DNA from: Egicoccus sp. AB-alg2 | Lineage (GTDB): Bacteria; Actinomycetota; Nitriliruptoria; Nitriliruptorales; Nitriliruptoraceae | NCBI RefSeq assembly: GCF_041821065.1 | Contig: NZ_JBGUAX010000005.1 | Location: forward strand, 310,001-374,000 | Direction: 5' to 3' | Length of the DNA: 64,000 bases | Shown here: positions 35,163 to 42,846 of the stretch, piece by piece | Layout: each line of letters begins with the position of its first letter | How positions within the stretch are numbered: the stretch's first letter is position 1 | Made by a program: the position numbers and the translations under genes | Notes under the pieces: generated by a model | Seen by the model: only the letters and a program-made list of their open reading frames with translations | The model's database searches: none | What the model was told of the DNA's origin: nothing

Positions 35163-36068
35163 TCAGTTCATCTCGGGGCGCGGCGGCAACCGCAGGTGCC
35201 CGACCGCCTTCTCCACGTCCTGCTGGTACTTCAGCAGCACGTTCATGGTGCCGCGCGCGACACTCTCGTCGATGCTGTCGAAGCCGAGCTCGAGCAGCGT
35301 CCGGGCCCAGTCCAGCGTCTCGGAGATCGACGGCGGCTTCTTGAGCTCCAGCTGCCGCAGGCTGCGGACGATCCGCACCAGCTGGTCGGTGAGGTGCTCC
35401 GGGGCCTCGGGGACGCGGGACAGCACGATCTGCTTCTCGCGCTCCACGCTCGGGTAGTCGAGGTGGAGGTACAGACAGCGGCGCTTGAGGGCTTCCGAGA
35501 GCTCGCGCGTGTTGTTGGAGGTGAGCACCACGAAGGGGTGACGGCTGCCGCGGACGGTCCCGAGCTCCGGGATGGTGACCTGGAAGTCCGACAGGATCTC
35601 CAGCAGCAGGGCCTCGAACTCGAAGTCGACCTTGTCGACCTCGTCGATGAGCAGCACGACGTCACCGGGGTGGCGCAGCGCCCGCAGCAGCGGCCGTTCG
35701 AGCAGGTAGTCCTCGCCGAACAGGTCGTCCTCGACCTCGTCCCAGCTCTCGCCCGCCTTCGCGTCACCGCCGCGTGCGTGGGTGATCCGCAGCAGCTGCT
35801 TCTTGTAGTTCCACTCGTACAGCGCCTTGGCCTCGTCCAGGCCCTCGTAGCACTGCAGCCGGATCAATTCGGCCCCGCGCGCCTCGGCGACCGCCTTGGC
35901 GAGTTCGGTCTTGCCGACACCGGCCGGCCCCTCCACGAGGACGGGCTTGCGCAGCCGCTCGGCGAGGTAGGTGACGGTCTCGATCGACTCGTCGGGGAGG
36001 TAGCCGACGTCCGAGAGCCGCTTGCGGACGTCGACGACCCCGCTGAACTCGCTCGGGGTGCTGGACAC
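35163..36068 (-). CDS. MoxR family AAA+ ATPase
   Basis: A 301-aa MoxR-type chaperone ATPase. Walker A GPAGVGKTEL (~47-56), Walker B VVLLIDEVDK (~137-146), sensor-1 region VVLTSNNTRELSEAL, and arginine finger in LKRRCLYLHL. I chose GTG 36068 because GAAGG lies at proper distance; GTG 36074 is an in-frame alternative. MoxR proteins act with VWA proteins to insert metals or remodel complexes; the likely VWA partner is at 30088-31503. Co-transcribed with the PQQ-like gene. Confidence 0.92.
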   Translation of the reverse strand: MSSTPSEFSGVVDVRKRLSDVGYLPDESIETVTYLAERLRKPVLVEGPAGVGKTELAKAVAEARGAELIRLQCYEGLDEAKALYEWNYKKQLLRITHARGGDAKAGESWDEVEDDLFGEDYLLERPLLRALRHPGDVVLLIDEVDKVDFEFEALLLEILSDFQVTIPELGTVRGSRHPFVVLTSNNTRELSEALKRRCLYLHLDYPSVEREKQIVLSRVPEAPEHLTDQLVRIVRSLRQLELKKPPSISETLDWARTLLELGFDSIDESVARGTMNVLLKYQQDVEKAVGHLRLPPRPEMN

Positions 36069-36209
36069 GGACACGCCTTCGCGTCGGCGGAGTTGACCAG
36101 GGAAGGCGCCGGCACACGGCACCGGCCGGCGGCTCACCAGCAGGCTACGGCAGTCCCCGCCGGAGCGACCAACCGGCACCGACCGTCCGCCCCAGCCGGC
36201 GGCGTCCGA

Positions 36210-37133
36210 TCAGACCGCCGACGCCGCGAGGTGGTCGAGGAGCAGCGGGAGCACGGCCTGCTCGACGAACGCTGCGGGCAGGTCGTGCCCCATGCCGTCG
36301 ACGACCTCCAGTCGGGCGTCGGGGACGGCCTTCGCGGTCGCGTGGCCGCCGGACACGTCGATGAGCGGGTCGCGGTCGCCGTGCACGACCAGCGTCGGGG
36401 CGGTGACGTCGGCGAGGCGGTCGGTGCGGTCACCGTCGGCGCGGACCGCCAGCAGTTGGCGCGCCGTGCCGTGCGGGTGCACGCCACGCTGCCACGTCAG
36501 CGTCGCGCGCCGGCGCACCACCTCGGGGTCGACGTGCCCGGGACTGCCGACCGCCTCCTCCTTGGCGAGCACGTAGGCGAGGTAGGCGTCGAGGTCGTCG
36601 GTGGGCGGCGGGGTGGTCAGCACCCACTTGGCGTCCTCGTGCACCTGCCCGACGTCACGGGCCCCGGTCGTCGACATCAGCGACGTCAGCGACCGCACCC
36701 GCTCGGCGTGCGCCAGGGCGAGGTGCTGGGCGACCATCCCGCCCATGGAACGGCCGACGACGTGTGCCTCGGCCACACCCACCGCGTCGAGGACGGCGAC
36801 CAGGTCGTCGGCGAGGTCGGCCAGCCCGTAGGGCGGCACGGGCCAGCCGTCGGCGCCGCGGGGCAGGTCGTGCACCCGGCCCGGCAGCACCGTGGAACGG
36901 CCGGCGTCGCGGTTGTCCATCGTGAGCGTCCGGTACCCGGCGGCGTGCAACCCGGCCAGCAGCTCGGCCGGCCAGTCGACCCGTTGCATGCCCAGCCCCT
37001 CGACGAGGAGGACGACCTCGGCAGCGGGGTCTTCGGGGCCGGCGACGTGGACGTCGAGCTCGACCGGTACGCCGGCACAGGTGCCGGTGCCGACGCGCCG
37101 GCCGTCGTGTCCACGCCCTCCCGGGGGTGTCAT
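36210..37133 (-). CDS. Alpha/beta hydrolase
   Basis: A 307-aa alpha/beta-hydrolase with a Ser nucleophile in [12 protein letters not shown] (~122-133). The acid is in [10 protein letters not shown] and the catalytic His in DGMGHDLP. An N-terminal [11 protein letters not shown] loop stands where the oxyanion HG motif is expected, and DNRDAGRST is typical of the esterase/aromatic-hydrolase subgroup. The ATG overlaps the mgsA stop by 4 nt (ATGA), so the two are translationally coupled; why a hydrolase should follow methylglyoxal synthase is unclear. A far longer frame upstream is a shadow and is rejected. Confidence 0.87.
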   Translation of the reverse strand: MTPPGGRGHDGRRVGTGTCAGVPVELDVHVAGPEDPAAEVVLLVEGLGMQRVDWPAELLAGLHAAGYRTLTMDNRDAGRSTVLPGRVHDLPRGADGWPVPPYGLADLADDLVAVLDAVGVAEAHVVGRSMGGMVAQHLALAHAERVRSLTSLMSTTGARDVGQVHEDAKWVLTTPPPTDDLDAYLAYVLAKEEAVGSPGHVDPEVVRRRATLTWQRGVHPHGTARQLLAVRADGDRTDRLADVTAPTLVVHGDRDPLIDVSGGHATAKAVPDARLEVVDGMGHDLPAAFVEQAVLPLLLDHLAASAV

Positions 37134-37540
37134 CGGCGCTCGGCCTCGTCGAGGAGGTCGACGAGCGCGTCGAGGATCAGCTCGGCCGTCACGAGGTTGG
37201 TGGCCAGCGGCACCCCGTGGATGTCGCAGAGCTTGAGCAGCGCCTGGATGTCGGGCTCGTGCGGGTGTGCGGTCATCGGATCGCGCAGGAACAGCACGGC
37301 GCGTACGCCGCCGTCGACGAGGCGGGCGCCGATCTGCACGTCGCCGCCGACCGGGCCCGACTCCACCCGCTCGACCGGCAGCCCGGTGGCTTCGGCGACG
37401 CGCCCGCCGGTGGTCCCGGTCGCCAGCAGCGGGAACCGCACGAGGTCGTCCCTGCGACGCGCGGCGAGCGCGACCAGGTCGTCCTTGCGGGCGTCGTGGG
37501 CGATGAGCGCCAATGACGCGTCGGGGCGGATGGTCACCAC
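37130..37540 (-). CDS. mgsA: Methylglyoxal synthase
   Basis: Converts dihydroxyacetone phosphate to methylglyoxal and phosphate, a bypass of lower glycolysis; 136 aa from GTG 37540, normal for the family. Recognised by [16 protein letters not shown] (~10-25), [13 protein letters not shown], the catalytic-Asp loop [12 protein letters not shown], and the [20 protein letters not shown] stretch. AGGAG lies upstream; GTG 37537 gives a slightly better spacing. It overlaps the hydrolase gene by 4 nt and is divergent from the quinone oxidoreductase. Confidence 0.93.
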   Translation of the reverse strand: MVTIRPDASLALIAHDARKDDLVALAARRRDDLVRFPLLATGTTGGRVAEATGLPVERVESGPVGGDVQIGARLVDGGVRAVLFLRDPMTAHPHEPDIQALLKLCDIHGVPLATNLVTAELILDALVDLLDEAERR

Positions 37541-37649
37541 GGGGCTCCTCGCGGGCGGGCGCGGCACCGTACCCGTCACCGGGTCCGCGACCGGTCCGAA
37601 AACGGCGGCACCGGACTAGCGTGAGCCGCGAAGCCGACGAGGAGACCCA

Positions 37650-38624
37650 GTGACCGTGCGTGCCGTGCGATTCCACGAGACCGGCGGACCCGAGGTCCTG
37701 CAGCTGGAGGACGTCGAGGACCCTCGCCCCGGCCCCGGCGAAGTGCTCGTCGAGGTGGCGGCGGCCGGCGTCAACTTCATCGACACCTACCAGCGCAGCG
37801 GCAGCTACCCGATGGACCTGCCGAGCGGTCTCGGGTTGGAGGGTTCCGGCGTCGTCCGCGCCGTCGGTGAGGGCGTCGAGCACCGCCGCGAGGGCGAGCG
37901 TGTGGCCTGGACCGACCAGCTCGGCTCGTACGCGCAGCTGGTGGCGGTCGACGCGGACCGCACCGTGTCCGTGCCAGACGACGTCGACCTCGACGTCGCG
38001 GCGGCGCTGATGTTGCAGGGGCTGACGGCCCACTACCTGTCGAGCTCCACCTACAAGCTCGGCAGCGACGACACGGCGCTGGTCTATGCCGCAGCCGGCG
38101 GCGTGGGACGCCTGCTGGTCCAGCTCGCCAAGCGCCGTGAGGCCCGTGTCCTGGCCTGCACCTCGACCGACGAGAAGGAGGCCGAGGCCCGCCGCCTGGG
38201 CGCGGACGAGGTGATCCGGTACCGCGACGTGGACATCGCCAAGACCGTCCGTGAGCTGACGGACGGCCACGGCGTGGACGTGGTGTACGACTCCGTGGGT
38301 GCCGACACCTGGGAGTCGTCGCTCGACAGCCTCCGCCCGCGCGGGATGATGGTGCTCTACGGCGCGTCCTCGGGTCCGGTTCCACCCCAGGACCCGCAGA
38401 TCTTCAACAAGAAGGGGTCGCTGTTCTTCACGCGCCCCACGCTGTTCCACCACGTGGCCGACCGCGACACGCTGGAGTGGCGGGCGGGCGCGTTGTTCGA
38501 GCTCGTCGGGCAGGGCCAGCTGGAGGTGCACGTCCACGACCGCTATCCCCTCGACCAGGTCCAGCAGGCTCACATCGACCTGGAGTCGGGGCGCACCGCC
38601 GGCAAGCTGCTGCTGGTGCCCTGA
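37650..38624 (+). CDS. NADPH:quinone oxidoreductase (zeta-crystallin-like)
   Basis: A 324-aa MDR-superfamily enzyme. Begins TVRAVRFHETGGPEVLQLED; GVNFIDTYQRSGSYP (~40-54) is the quinone reductase signature region, and YAAAGGVGRLLVQLAK (~147-162) the NADPH-binding loop. It lacks the zinc-ligand Cys of alcohol dehydrogenases. GTG 37650 has GAGGAG seven nt upstream; TAGCGT at 37617 may be the -10. First gene of a five-gene plus-strand operon (37.65-41.94 kb). A second paralogue follows at 39893. Confidence 0.92.
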   Translation: MTVRAVRFHETGGPEVLQLEDVEDPRPGPGEVLVEVAAAGVNFIDTYQRSGSYPMDLPSGLGLEGSGVVRAVGEGVEHRREGERVAWTDQLGSYAQLVAVDADRTVSVPDDVDLDVAAALMLQGLTAHYLSSSTYKLGSDDTALVYAAAGGVGRLLVQLAKRREARVLACTSTDEKEAEARRLGADEVIRYRDVDIAKTVRELTDGHGVDVVYDSVGADTWESSLDSLRPRGMMVLYGASSGPVPPQDPQIFNKKGSLFFTRPTLFHHVADRDTLEWRAGALFELVGQGQLEVHVHDRYPLDQVQQAHIDLESGRTAGKLLLVP

Positions 38625-38636
38625 GCCGGGTGCTGC

Positions 38637-39365
38637 GTGAGCGCCACCGCCGACACCCTCGCGCCCGACCCGGACGAGGAACCGACCCCGCGCGAGCGGC
38701 TCGCGGCCGTCCTGGAGCAGCGACTCGACGTGCCGATGGCGGTCCTGGCCGTCGTGTGGGCGGCGCTGGTCGCCTACGAGCTCGTGGCACCCGGGGCCGT
38801 GCGCCCGGCGCTGGCCACGACCGGCAACGTCATCTGGGGCGTGTTCGTCGCGGAGTTCCTGCTGAAGCTGGTGGTGTCGGGGCATCCGCTTCGGTTCCTG
38901 CGCCGGCACTGGCCCTCGCTGCTGTTCCTGGTCCTGCCGGTCCTGCGGGTGCTGCGGATCGCGCGTGCGTTGCGGGTGGTGCGAGTCCTGCCGGCGGCCC
39001 GCGTCGTCGGCTCGTCGTACCGGGCGGTCGGGACGGCCCGCGGCCTGCTGACGGGACGGCTGCAGTTCCTGGCGGTGATGACCGGCATCGTGACGTTCGG
39101 CGGCGGACAGCTGCTCTACGTCATCGAACGCGACCGCGAAGGGGCGCTGACCTCCCTCGGCGACGCGCTGTACTGGGCGGCCAACCTGGCGATCGCCTCG
39201 AACGTGATCTACACGCCCGTCACGCTGGCGGGACGGCTGCTGAGCCTGGTGCTGTCGACCTACGCACTGGTGGTGTTCGCGTCGCTGGCGGGCTCCCTCG
39301 GCGCCTTCTTCGTCGAGTCCCGCCAGGAACGCGCCGCCGTCGAGGACGAGAAGGGCGAGACGTGA
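38637..39365 (+). CDS. Voltage-gated ion channel-like membrane protein, atypical pore
   Basis: A 242-aa ion-transport-fold protein. TM segments lie at about 38-60, 68-88 (FVAEFLLKLVVSG), 100-115, an S4-like helix with regularly spaced Arg (LRVLRIARALRVVRVLPAAR), then ~150-168 and a last one ~205-230. The pore helix reads ALYWAANLAIASNVIYTP where a K+ channel would have TVGYGD. So the potassium selectivity filter is absent and ion choice is unknown. The gene starts 12 nt after the quinone oxidoreductase and overlaps the YbaK gene by 4 nt (GTGA). Confidence 0.8.
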   Translation: MSATADTLAPDPDEEPTPRERLAAVLEQRLDVPMAVLAVVWAALVAYELVAPGAVRPALATTGNVIWGVFVAEFLLKLVVSGHPLRFLRRHWPSLLFLVLPVLRVLRIARALRVVRVLPAARVVGSSYRAVGTARGLLTGRLQFLAVMTGIVTFGGGQLLYVIERDREGALTSLGDALYWAANLAIASNVIYTPVTLAGRLLSLVLSTYALVVFASLAGSLGAFFVESRQERAAVEDEKGET

Positions 39366-39838
39366 CCGACCTGCCACACACCCCCGCGATCGCCGCCGCC
39401 GAGGCGCTCGGCCTGGACCACGAGGTACGCGTCATCGAACGTGCCCGCAGCGTCGAGGAGGCGGCCGACCGCATCGGCGTGCCCGTCGAGCGGCTGTGCA
39501 AGACGCTGGTCGTGCGCCGCGCCGAGGACGACCACCTGCTGGTCCTGGTCCCGGGCCCGCGGCAGCTGGACTGGCCGAAGCTGCGGGCGCACCTCGGCGT
39601 CTCGCGCCTGTCGCTCCCGGACGCCGACGAAGCCAGGTCGGTGACCGGCTACGAGCGCGGGACGATCACGCCGCTGGGCACCACCCGACCGCTCCCGGTC
39701 GTCGTCGACGCCGAGGCGGCCGCGGCGGACCGGATCGCGGTCGGCGGCGGCGCCCACGGGGTGTCGCTGCTGCTGTCGCCCGCCGACCTGATCGCCGCCG
39801 TCGGGGCCGAGGTCGCCGACGTCACCAAGGCCGGCTGA
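39362..39838 (+). CDS. YbaK/EbsC family Cys-tRNA(Pro)/aminoacyl-tRNA deacylase
   Basis: A 158-aa YbaK-like trans-editing deacylase, which clears mischarged tRNA such as Cys-tRNA(Pro). Family pattern: RVIERARSVEEAADRIGVP, then the lysine-bearing CKTLVVR (~45-51), LVLVPGPRQLDW, and the glycine-rich end IAVGGGAHGVSLLLSPADLI. GTG 39362 overlaps the channel-like gene stop by 4 nt. Its place in an operon with a channel and quinone reductases has no obvious functional reason. Confidence 0.88.
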   Translation: MTDLPHTPAIAAAEALGLDHEVRVIERARSVEEAADRIGVPVERLCKTLVVRRAEDDHLLVLVPGPRQLDWPKLRAHLGVSRLSLPDADEARSVTGYERGTITPLGTTRPLPVVVDAEAAAADRIAVGGGAHGVSLLLSPADLIAAVGAEVADVTKAG

Positions 39839-39892
39839 GCCTTCCAGTCTCCCTCCCCGTCCTCCCCACCCGTCCCGACAGGAGCCATCCTC

Positions 39893-40849
39893 TTGCGTGC
39901 CATCCGTATCACCGAGTTCGGCGGTCCCGAGGTCCTCCGGCTGGTCGACGACCAGCCGGAACCCGAGGCGGCGCCCGGCACCGTCGTCGTCGACGTCGCC
40001 CACGCCGGCATCAACTACGCCGACACGCACCAGGCGGAGAACTCCTACCTGGCACCCGCGAGCCTGCCGCTGGTGCCGGGCGCCGAGGTCGTCGGCACGA
40101 CCGGCGACGGCCGCCGCGTGGTGGCGCTGCTGGCCGGCGGCGGGTACGCCGAACGGGCCCTGGCGGCCGAACCGCTGGCCTTCGACGTGCCGGACGCGGT
40201 CGACGACGGCGCCGCCCTCGCGCTGGTCCTCCAGGGCACGACCGCCTGGCACCTGCTGCGCACCTCGGCACACCTGCAACCCGGCGAGTCGGTGGTCGTG
40301 CACGCGGCCGCCGGCGGCGTCGGCAGCCTCGCCGTGCAGCTCGCCAAGCGTTGGGGCGCCGGCCGAGTCATCGCCGTCGCGTCGTCGCCGGACAAGCGGG
40401 AACTGGCGCTCGACCTCGGCGCGGACGTGGTCGTCGACGCCGGCGCCGACGACCTGAAGGGCGCCATCGAGGAGGCCAACGGCGGCAAGGTCGACGTGGT
40501 GCTGGAGATGGTCGGCGGCGCCACGACCGACGCGAGCCTCGCGGCGCTGGCGCCCTTCGGCCGGCTGGTGTTCTACGGCATGGCCTCGCGCCGGCCGCCC
40601 TCGCCGGTCGAGCCGGGCGCACTGATGCAGCGCTCGCGGGGCGTCATCGGGTTCTGGCTCGCCCACGCCATGCGCGACCCGCAGCGTCACCTGGCCACGC
40701 CGATGCGCGAACTGCTCGACCTGACTGCCGCCGGCGACCTGCGCCCGGTGGTGGGCGGGACCTACGCGCTGGGCGACGCGGCCCAGGCCCACCGCGACCT
40801 GCGCGAGCGGCGGACGATCGGCAAGCTGCTGCTCGACACGCAGCGCTGA
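39893..40849 (+). CDS. Quinone oxidoreductase, second paralogue
   Basis: A 318-aa MDR-superfamily NADPH:quinone reductase. Begins RAIRITEFGGPEVLRL; GINYADTHQAENSYL (~40-54) is the signature region and VHAAAGGVGSLAVQLAKRWG (~138-157) the NADPH site. Starts with TTG, preceded by AGGAG eight nt upstream. Clearly related to the gene at 37650, sharing the GGPEVL start and AAAGGVG loop, but well diverged, so it is not a recent duplicate. DUF2332 follows after 2 nt. Confidence 0.92.
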   Translation: MRAIRITEFGGPEVLRLVDDQPEPEAAPGTVVVDVAHAGINYADTHQAENSYLAPASLPLVPGAEVVGTTGDGRRVVALLAGGGYAERALAAEPLAFDVPDAVDDGAALALVLQGTTAWHLLRTSAHLQPGESVVVHAAAGGVGSLAVQLAKRWGAGRVIAVASSPDKRELALDLGADVVVDAGADDLKGAIEEANGGKVDVVLEMVGGATTDASLAALAPFGRLVFYGMASRRPPSPVEPGALMQRSRGVIGFWLAHAMRDPQRHLATPMRELLDLTAAGDLRPVVGGTYALGDAAQAHRDLRERRTIGKLLLDTQR

Positions 40850-40851
40850 CC

Positions 40852-41940
40852 GTGGCCTCCGAGGCCCGACCGCTGCCCGACCGCCTGCGCGGCTTCGCCG
40901 CCGCCTGCGAGGACCGCTCGCCGCTGTACGCGCACCTGGCCCGGCGCGCGGCCGACGACCCCGAGGTGGCAGAGCTGCTGACCGCCGCGCCGACCGCCGG
41001 GCTGGCCCATCCGACGCTGCTGTTCGCCGCCGTCCACGACCTCGTGCTGGCCGGCGATGCGCCCGACCTGGCGGCCTGGTACCCCAGCGCCGGCGGCCGC
41101 CGCACCCTCGCGGACGCCGACCCGTGGCCGACGTTCCGGCGCACGGTGCTCACCCATCGCGCCGCGGTCGAACACCGCGTCGGCACGCGGCGCACCCAGA
41201 CCAACGAGGTCGGCCGCAGCAGCGCGCTGCTGGTGGCCCTGCGCTGGGTCCAGCAGTCGGTGGCCCGCCCGTTGGCGTGGCTGGACGTCGGCACCTCGGC
41301 GGGGCTGAACCTGCGGCTGGAGCACTACCGGCACGAGTTCGTCGGCGACGCCGCGACCCGCGTGCTGGGGCCCGAGGATGCCCGCGTGCGGCTGCGCTGC
41401 GAGGTCACCGGCGTACCACCGCTCGACGCGGTGCCCGACGTCGGGTGGCGGAGCGGGCTGGACGCCGCGCCCGTCGACGTCACCGACCCGCGCGAGCGCG
41501 CCTGGCTGCAGGCCTGCGTGTGGCCGGAGCAGATCGACCGGTTGCAGCGGCTGCGGGCTGCGCTGGACGTCGCCACCGCCGACCCGGTGCCACTGCACAC
41601 CGGCGACGCCGTCGACGCGCTGGCCGAGGTGGCGGCTGCGGCGCCGGCCGACGCCCACCTCGTCGTCACCCACAGCTGGGTGTTGGCCTACCTCGAACCG
41701 GACGCTCGCAAGGCGTTCGAGGCGGCCCTGGCCGAGCTCGGGTCACGTCGCGACCTCGACCGCATCGGCATGGAGAGCGGCGGGCTGGTGCCCGGGACCG
41801 TTCGCGACGGGCGGGCACGCTCGTGGCTGGGCCGCAGCGCCTGGCGCGACGGGCGACGTGAGGACCAGGTCGCCGCCGAGGTGGACGACCACGGTCGCTG
41901 GTTGACGTGGGAGCCCGGGCCGGCACGCCCGATCGCCTGA
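40852..41940 (+). CDS. DUF2332 family protein
   Basis: A 362-aa DUF2332 protein, common in actinobacteria and of unknown function. Typical parts are AAACEDRSPLYAHLARRAAD near the N-terminus, RTQTNEVGRSSALLVAL (~117-133), LDVGTSAGLNLRLEHY (~143-158, resembling a methyltransferase motif I) and LVVTHSWVLAYL. GTG 40852 begins 2 nt after the quinone oxidoreductase stop. Last gene of its operon. A nucleotide- or SAM-binding role is inference. Confidence 0.88.
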   Translation: MASEARPLPDRLRGFAAACEDRSPLYAHLARRAADDPEVAELLTAAPTAGLAHPTLLFAAVHDLVLAGDAPDLAAWYPSAGGRRTLADADPWPTFRRTVLTHRAAVEHRVGTRRTQTNEVGRSSALLVALRWVQQSVARPLAWLDVGTSAGLNLRLEHYRHEFVGDAATRVLGPEDARVRLRCEVTGVPPLDAVPDVGWRSGLDAAPVDVTDPRERAWLQACVWPEQIDRLQRLRAALDVATADPVPLHTGDAVDALAEVAAAAPADAHLVVTHSWVLAYLEPDARKAFEAALAELGSRRDLDRIGMESGGLVPGTVRDGRARSWLGRSAWRDGRREDQVAAEVDDHGRWLTWEPGPARPIA

Positions 41941-42102
41941 GAGGCGACTCAGCCCGGTCATCGCCACTTCTCAGGACCGGCTCACCGCCGCCACAGCCCG
42001 GCCCCGCACGCTGCAGGCATCGAGTCGGTGCCAGGTCAGCGACTCGAGAGGCACCGGACGGCTGCTGAGACGCTTCTCAGCTTCGGCCCAGGAACCGCTC
42101 AG
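41937..42102 (+). promoter_or_regulatory. Cluster of CTCAG/CTGAG boxes upstream of repeat-protein gene
   Basis: CTGAG-N6-CTCAG occurs twice (41937-41952 and 42065-42080). CTCAG/CTCAC lie 11 nt apart at 41970 and 41981, and another CTCAG at 42098 is 22 nt from 42076. TTCTCAG recurs upstream of the response regulator. The 11-nt helical phasing is what OmpR-family regulators usually bind. Function is inferred. Confidence 0.5.
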
Positions 42103-42146
42103 CCGGCCTCGGCATCGTGTGACCACAACTTCGAGGAGACCACCCC

Positions 42147-42710
42147 ATGAAGCACCTCTCACGCTGGAAGACGGTGACGGCCACGGCCGCCACGGCGGCG
42201 CTCGCCGCTGGCGCGTTCGGGCTGTCGGCCGCCGTCGCCGGCCCGACGCAGGCGCCCGCCGCCATCGACCTGGACACGGAGTCGACGCTCGGTGAGCGCA
42301 TCGCCGACGACCGCGGCGTCGACGGCACCGACACCAGCGGCTCGCCCGACACCAGCGGGTCCCCGGACACCAGCGGGTCCCCGGACACCAGCGGCTCGCC
42401 CGACACCAGCGGCTCGCCCGACACCAGCGGGTCCCCCGCCTCCCCGGCCACGCCGCCGACGCCGGACAGCCCGGCCTCCCCGGCCTCGCCCGCCAGCGCC
42501 GCCTCCATCGACTCGCCGGACGAGGCCCGCTCGGAGACCCGGACCCGGACCGAGACCCGCAGCGACGACTCGCGCACCCGCCAGGAGACCCGGACGAAGC
42601 ACGCGTCGCCCGACTCCCCGGGAAGCGTCGCGTCGCCGCCCAGCCCGGCCTCGCCGCCGAGCGCGGACAGCCCCGACTCCGTCGACTCGCCGGCCTCGAA
42701 CGACAGCTGA
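42147..42710 (+). CDS. Exported Ser/Pro/Asp repeat protein
   Basis: A 187-aa low-complexity protein. A probable signal peptide (~1-33, LAAGAFGLSAAVAG) is followed by a short acidic stretch. Six perfect DTSGSP repeats occupy residues 62-97. Then come SPASPATPPTPDSP-type sequence, a charged Arg/Thr/Glu patch (SETRTRTETRSDDSRTRQE), and an Ser-Pro-Asp tail. No enzymatic domain; likely secreted or wall-associated and probably disordered. The ATG follows GAGGAG by eight nt. Similar in N-terminus and SPDS-rich tail to the product at 46510. Upstream CTCAG boxes suggest control by the adjacent two-component system. Family not recognised. Confidence 0.7.
   Translation: MKHLSRWKTVTATAATAALAAGAFGLSAAVAGPTQAPAAIDLDTESTLGERIADDRGVDGTDTSGSPDTSGSPDTSGSPDTSGSPDTSGSPDTSGSPASPATPPTPDSPASPASPASAASIDSPDEARSETRTRTETRSDDSRTRQETRTKHASPDSPGSVASPPSPASPPSADSPDSVDSPASNDS
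42330..42437 (+). repeat. 18-bp coding tandem repeats (x6)
   Basis: Six 18-bp units encode DTSGSP. Units differ only at synonymous third positions. Copy-number change would not shift the frame, so length variation between strains is expected. Confidence 0.9.
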
Positions 42711-42739
42711 CCACCTCCCGGGCCCAGGACGGCCCAGGA

Positions 42740-42788
42740 CACGATGCCCCGCCCTTCCCGTGCCCCGCGCCCCCCGCGGGGCATCGTG
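42740..42788. terminator. Convergent-gene hairpin
   Basis: Perfect 13-bp arms CACGATGCCCCGC (42740-42752) and GCGGGGCATCGTG (42776-42788) with a 23-nt C-rich loop. It lies between the stops of the repeat-protein gene and the phosphotransferase gene, and has no U tract. Probably acts as a bidirectional terminator. Confidence 0.55.
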
Positions 42789-42846
42789 CTGTTCCGGGTC
42801 GACGAGGTCTCCCGGTTCGTCCGGTCCAGCACCGCGGGCGTGCTCG

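Noticed and set aside
32055-37619. A very long open frame on the plus strand (over 1800 codons)
   Set aside because: It runs antisense to the HNH, PQQ-like, moxR, hydrolase and mgsA genes. Its translation is low-complexity and shadow-like, as expected in extreme third-position GC.
36210-39377. Extended minus-strand frame upstream of the alpha/beta hydrolase
   Set aside because: Only the last 307 residues look like protein. The rest is antisense to the quinone reductase and channel genes.
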